Notes under the pieces: model-generated
Database searches by the model: none
Seen by the model: the letters and a program-made list of their open reading frames with translations, nothing else
Told to the model about the DNA's origin: nothing
Made by a program: the position numbers and the translations under genes
DNA from: 630D-37 sp037478835
Lineage (GTDB): Bacteria > Chloroflexota > Anaerolineae > Anaerolineales > Villigracilaceae
Direction of reading: 5' to 3'
DNA: 64,000 nt
Assembly: GCA_037478835.1 (NCBI GenBank)
Contig: JBBFLV010000001.1
Location: 62,001 to 126,000, forward strand
Part shown: piece by piece, positions 60,819-64,000 of the stretch
Layout of the letters: every line of letters starts with the position of its first letter
Numbering within the stretch: the first letter of the stretch is position 1

Positions 60819-61469
60819 TTATATCTCATCTGCTTCTTTGAGCAGACCTTTACGCAAGGCATAGCGCACCAGCGAAGGACGGTCGGAGATATTGAGCTTT
60901 TCCATCACGCGTGCCCGATATGTTTCGACCGACTTGGGGCTGATGTGAAGTTTTTCCCCAATCTCGCGGCTGGAGTAACCTTCGGCGGTCAACTGCAGGA
61001 CCTGACGCTCGCGCGTGCTTAATTTGTCAAAAAGGTCAATATCCTTTTCAGGTTGGAGATAACTGCGTAATAACATGGCCTGGGCGGCGGGATCGAGGTA
61101 GGCTTTGCCGGAAGCCACTTGGCGCACGGCCCGTACCAGTTCATCATCGGCCACATCTTTGCGGACATAGCCCGAAGCACCTGCCTGAAGGACGGGGAAC
61201 AGGTAGCGTTCTTCGGCATGGGCGGTCAAGACCAGTACAGCACAGCGGGGAACGCGCCGCCGAATTTCGCGCGTCGCATCGAGCCCATGTAAGTCGGGAA
61301 GGGTTAAGTCCATGATGACGACATCAGGCTGAATCCGTTCGGCCAGCAAGATCGCTTCTTCTCCGCTGCCTGTCTCCGCCAGCACGCGCAGATCGCCTTC
61401 ACGTTCCAGTAAAGTCCGCAGACCGGTGCGTAAAACAGGGTGGTCATCTACTAAAAGCACGTTGATCAT
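60819..61469 (-). CDS. NarL/FixJ-family response regulator
   Basis: A 216-residue two-domain regulator. The receiver has VDDHPVLR at the N-terminus, phospho-acceptor Asp in VVIMDLTLPDLHG (~54) and the Lys in SGYVRKDVADD (~104). The LuxR-type HTH LSTREREVLQLTAEGYSSRE, IGEKLHISPKSVETYRARVM fills 150-195. It is coupled to the sensor kinase gene (3 bases between) and lies beside the molybdoenzyme operon it probably controls. Confidence 0.93.
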   Translation of the reverse strand: MINVLLVDDHPVLRTGLRTLLEREGDLRVLAETGSGEEAILLAERIQPDVVIMDLTLPDLHGLDATREIRRRVPRCAVLVLTAHAEERYLFPVLQAGASGYVRKDVADDELVRAVRQVASGKAYLDPAAQAMLLRSYLQPEKDIDLFDKLSTRERQVLQLTAEGYSSREIGEKLHISPKSVETYRARVMEKLNISDRPSLVRYALRKGLLKEADEI

Positions 61470-61472
61470 AGT

Positions 61473-62906
61473 TTATGCTCCTCCAGTACCGTTGATCGGA
61501 ATGGTCACCCTGATCTGTGTGCCTTTCCCCGGGGCGCTTGAAAGCGAAAAGGTTCCTTCCAGTAGCTCTGCGCGCTCCCGCATACCGAACAGACCAAGGC
61601 TCTCTTTCTTTGCCAGGATCGAGGGCTCGAATCCCACGCCGTTATCGCTGATTTCGAGCTGAACGCCGCCGGGTTGCCGTGCCAGACGGATCACCACTTG
61701 CGTTGCCTGACTGTGCTTAACAACGTTGCTAAGCGCTTCCTGGGTGATGCGGTAGAGCGTTGTTTGAATCTGGGGGGAGAGGTCTTTCATGGTGTCTTCG
61801 ACATCCACTGTGATGTCTATGCCGTTACACTTGCAGCGCTCGGCAAACCAACGAATGGCCTCAATCAAACCCAAATCATCGAGTACACCGGGGCGTAAGT
61901 CAAAAGCCATGCGTCTGGTCGTATCAAGCATTTGGCGCAGTTGCTGACGCAGATCTTCAAGATGACGCGTGCGCGTGGCCTTATTGGGAGCAGTCTCCGC
62001 CAGCTTGACTTGTACCAACAAGGAAACCAGCGCCTGACTGGTCTGATCATGCAGTTCCCGCGCGATGCGTTTGCGCTCATCTTCCTGTGCCCGAATCACG
62101 CGCTCTACGAGTTCGGTCTTGAGCCGTTCGCGCTCTGCTCGTTCTTGCGCGGCAAGCGCCAGGCCTCGCACCATTTCGTTGAACGACTCGGTCAATTCAC
62201 CGATTTCGTCATCCGCCCATTTCGGAACATACTGGTTGAAATCTCCTTTGCCAACGGCGCGGGCTGCCTGCGAAAGCTGCAAGATGGGGCGCGTTAATAC
62301 CCAGGTCAGGAAAATGGCCGCCAGCACCCCCACACTGGAAACAAGCAGGGTGGAGAGGAGCAACTGGGAGGTCACAATGCCAACCGTGCGTTGGACTACA
62401 AGGTCGGTGAAACCGATTCGCAAAGTCCCTGCCCGCCCGTCGAAAATGGGCACGGCCACGTCCAGGATGGGGCCTTCGTTGGTTGCCAACCTCTCCGTAC
62501 GGTAGCGCATGCCTCGTTCGACAAAGTTGGCAGAAATCAGCTGCAGGGGAAATCCATCACCAAAAGTGTGTGCCAGTAATTTTCCATTCCGATCCAAAAT
62601 AAAAATATAGCGAATGTCCGGGTGGTTCTTTTGCGTATCGCTGATTAACTGATAAATCACATACCGATTGTTTACCAAAATCGGATCGGTCGAACGACTG
62701 GCAAGGTCCTCGGCCACCGAGATCGCCTTGCTCTCCAGTTCAGCCATGGTAGCGGCGGTGAGCGATTGGCGTACTACCCAGGTTGTGCCGAGCCCGAGCA
62801 TCAAGACCAGGCCTAAGACAATCCCCATAATTTTGGAACGCACGCTGACAGATCCTGCAATCTGCCAAAAACGTGCCCCCAAACGGCGAACGACTTTTGC
62901 CAGCAT
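61473..62906 (-). CDS. Sensor histidine kinase with cache-like, HAMP, HisKA_3
   Basis: A 477-residue membrane kinase. TM1 (IMGIVLGLVLMLGLGTTWVV, ~27-46), an extracytoplasmic cache-like domain (~47-180, with AISVAEDLASRSTDPILVNN), TM2 (LLLSTLLVSSVGVLAAIFLTW), HAMP (~205-258), then HisKA_3 with the phospho-acceptor His in RKRIARELHDQTSQALVSLL (~285) and HATPase with ITQEALSNVVKHS (~395) and ISDNGVGFE. The NarL-type regulator is its partner. It is next to a PhnD-like lipoprotein, probably a cosensor. Confidence 0.92.
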   Translation of the reverse strand: MLAKVVRRLGARFWQIAGSVSVRSKIMGIVLGLVLMLGLGTTWVVRQSLTAATMAELESKAISVAEDLASRSTDPILVNNRYVIYQLISDTQKNHPDIRYIFILDRNGKLLAHTFGDGFPLQLISANFVERGMRYRTERLATNEGPILDVAVPIFDGRAGTLRIGFTDLVVQRTVGIVTSQLLLSTLLVSSVGVLAAIFLTWVLTRPILQLSQAARAVGKGDFNQYVPKWADDEIGELTESFNEMVRGLALAAQERAERERLKTELVERVIRAQEDERKRIARELHDQTSQALVSLLVQVKLAETAPNKATRTRHLEDLRQQLRQMLDTTRRMAFDLRPGVLDDLGLIEAIRWFAERCKCNGIDITVDVEDTMKDLSPQIQTTLYRITQEALSNVVKHSQATQVVIRLARQPGGVQLEISDNGVGFEPSILAKKESLGLFGMRERAELLEGTFSLSSAPGKGTQIRVTIPINGTGGA

Positions 62907-63836
62907 TTATGGCTCCTCAGGATAAGAGGTTAATCCCGATGATAGGTAGATTTGTCGTGCCGTTTCATAGGCATCATCATTCAGCAGAAGAAAGCGATCG
63001 ACCCCGATCGCATTCAACGCGACCCGACCTGTAGCATCCTCATGCATGTGGAGAAAAATCTCTTCCAATTCGGCCCGCAATTGGGGGCGGATATTCGGTC
63101 CGACGACCACCGGCGGAATGCCAAAAGGCGGGGAAACATAAATGACCCGTGTCTTCCGTGCGATATCCGGTTCGCGTTCGATCATGAACTCGTATACAAG
63201 ACTATCTACTGCCGCGCCATCGGCCAATTTGTTTGCCACGGCGCGAATCGAGGCCTCATGACTGTAGGTAAAAAATGTTTGCTCGAAGAAAGTCTCAGCG
63301 TCATAGCCCATTTTCTTGAGCGTATAGATCGGATACAGGCGGCCACTCAGGGAGAGCGGATCGGTGAAGGCGAAAGTTTTCCCGCGCAAATCTTCAAGGG
63401 TTGTAGCGGAGCTATCAAAAGGAACGATCAACAAAGAGTGATAGACGGTCTTTCCCTTGACTTCAGGCGCCACCAGGAGTTGCATTTCAAAATCGCGCGC
63501 GCCGGCAATATACGCACCGGTGCAGATAAACGCCAGATCCACTTCGCCGGCACGCAGCAGGTCATTGACCTCGGCATAATTCGCCCCCGTCACCAGTTCA
63601 ATGGGGCGTCCAAGGCGAGATTCAATGTAGGTGAGCAGGGAAGCATAACTCTCTACCGTCCCCTGTGGTGAAATGACCGCCGCCACTGCAACGCGCAAGG
63701 GCGCAGCCGCATTGCTTGACGGCGTGGGAATCGGCTGAAGAGCGGTCAAGTCTATCACTTTTTGCGATGGTTCGTTGGCCGAAGTGCACGCAACCAGAAG
63801 CCAGGTAAAGAGAAAGATCAACAGAGTTCCTCTCAT
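62907..63836 (-). CDS. PhnD-like periplasmic-binding lipoprotein, probable cosensor
   Basis: A 309-residue lipoprotein. The signal peptide ends LLVAC, with lipid-modified Cys at residue 17. The mature part has two lobes of the PhnD/TtrS/AioX type: LRVAVAAVISPQGTVESYAS (~47), ELVTGANYAEVNDLLRAGEVDLAFICTGAY split across 80-109, and KTFAFTDPLSLSGRLYPIY (~152). No ABC permease or ATPase is present. Stop and kinase start are directly adjacent, so it is likely the ligand-binding partner of the kinase. First gene of the regulator unit. Confidence 0.85.
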   Translation of the reverse strand: MRGTLLIFLFTWLLVACTSANEPSQKVIDLTALQPIPTPSSNAAAPLRVAVAAVISPQGTVESYASLLTYIESRLGRPIELVTGANYAEVNDLLRAGEVDLAFICTGAYIAGARDFEMQLLVAPEVKGKTVYHSLLIVPFDSSATTLEDLRGKTFAFTDPLSLSGRLYPIYTLKKMGYDAETFFEQTFFTYSHEASIRAVANKLADGAAVDSLVYEFMIEREPDIARKTRVIYVSPPFGIPPVVVGPNIRPQLRAELEEIFLHMHEDATGRVALNAIGVDRFLLLNDDAYETARQIYLSSGLTSYPEEP

Positions 63837-63875
63837 CGTAAACTTTCCTTTGTGTATGTTGTATATCTACATAGA

Positions 63876-63904
63876 AGTATATAGTGAGTTGGCATGGATT
63901 GCAA
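63876..63904 (-). promoter_or_regulatory. Promoter of the cosensor-kinase-regulator operon
   Basis: TTGCAA (63904-63899), 17-base spacer, TATACT (63881-63876) on the minus strand. The 5' UTR would be about 35 nt with AAAGGAAAG before the start codon. Confidence 0.6.
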
Positions 63905-63937
63905 AGCGACAAACATCACTTTTGTCATATGAGTCTG

Positions 63938-63968
63938 ATGGGAGCGGCTTTGACGCTCCCATTCCCAG
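63938..63968 (+). terminator. Hairpin at the window edge, possible terminator
   Basis: ATGGGAGCG (63938-63946) and CGCTCCCAT (63954-63962) pair perfectly around GCTTTGA. The following bases are TCCCAGCC, with no U-tract, so termination efficiency is uncertain. It may belong to a gene beyond the window. Confidence 0.45.
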
Positions 63969-64000
63969 CCCTTCCCGGGAAATACTTGCATTTCGGCGAT

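Noticed and set aside
62907..63836. Phosphonate transport protein PhnD
   Set aside because: No phnC or phnE genes follow; the gene is fused in operon with a kinase and regulator, which fits a sensor.

Overview
The window looks like a moderately GC-rich chromosome segment of a Chloroflexota bacterium, most likely of the class Anaerolineae. This rests on gene content and style: RNase Y, many dispersed intergenic repeat families, abundant acyl-CoA dehydrogenases, a VOR-type ferredoxin oxidoreductase, a protealysin-type protease, strong GGAGG ribosome binding sites and ATGA-coupled operons. It is inferred, not proven. A run of 100 N at 23934-24033 marks an assembly gap inside tandem TPR repeats.

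Layout. 1-4200: 3' end of rny, a glycosyltransferase, tig-clpP (minus), tRNA-Leu(UAG) and a long repeat-bearing spacer. 4200-7707: AidB-like acyl-CoA dehydrogenase, CYTH protein and PhoD-like phosphatase, overlapping. 7724-10115: radical SAM protein, emfourin-like inhibitor and M4 protealysin-like protease (minus). 10273-17174: three GT87-like membrane proteins, two GT2 glycosyltransferases, PlsY and a PGI/PMI-type isomerase, an envelope and glycan region. 17178-19124: a C45-type Ntn hydrolase divergent from a small membrane protein whose promoter holds a LexA-like box. 19455-24501: ClpB and a membrane-anchored STAND ATPase with near-identical TPRs. 24531-29621: TyrA-like paralogue, LURP-one-like protein, unknown protein, and the four-subunit VOR operon. 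29812-33058: two ArsA/Get3-like ATPases, two paralogous small hydrophobic proteins and a divergent one-TM protein. 33148-35752: CstA, a possible 27-residue peptide and a CxxC protein behind a long structured leader. 35987-39315: Phe/Tyr leader peptide, attenuator, aroH, pheA, aroF, tyrA. 39447-46452: S9 peptidase, HNH protein, then the rpmH-rnpA-yidD-PQQ-yidC-jag-PigL cluster. 47096-55011: a beta-oxidation operon under a TetR regulator with a clear operator. 55350-63836: a molybdopterin-FeS-NrfD complex, then a response regulator, histidine kinase and PhnD-like lipoprotein.

How the genes work together. The physiology suggested is a peptide- and fatty-acid-using heterotroph: extracytoplasmic and cytosolic peptidases, CstA uptake, VOR oxidation of branched 2-oxoacids to acyl-CoA, and a complete beta-oxidation set. 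Respiration with an inorganic acceptor, perhaps a sulfur or arsenic oxyanion, is sensed by a three-component system.

The strongest unusual signals are: (1) a previously unlisted Phe/Tyr-rich leader peptide (36022-36117) with a complete four-segment attenuator before aroH-pheA-aroF-tyrA, apparently translated from a leaderless transcript; (2) a duplicated ArsA/Get3-like ATPase pair with complementary damage to its catalytic motifs, next to a duplicated pair of small hydrophobic proteins; (3) a structured leader RNA ending in a terminator before the CxxC protein-CstA unit; (4) a split TtrS/AioX-like sensor beside a molybdoenzyme; (5) a LexA-like box between the -35 and -10 of an unknown membrane protein gene; (6) several dispersed repeat families, including a pair of ~300-bp repeats of which one carries an apparent 87-bp insertion.
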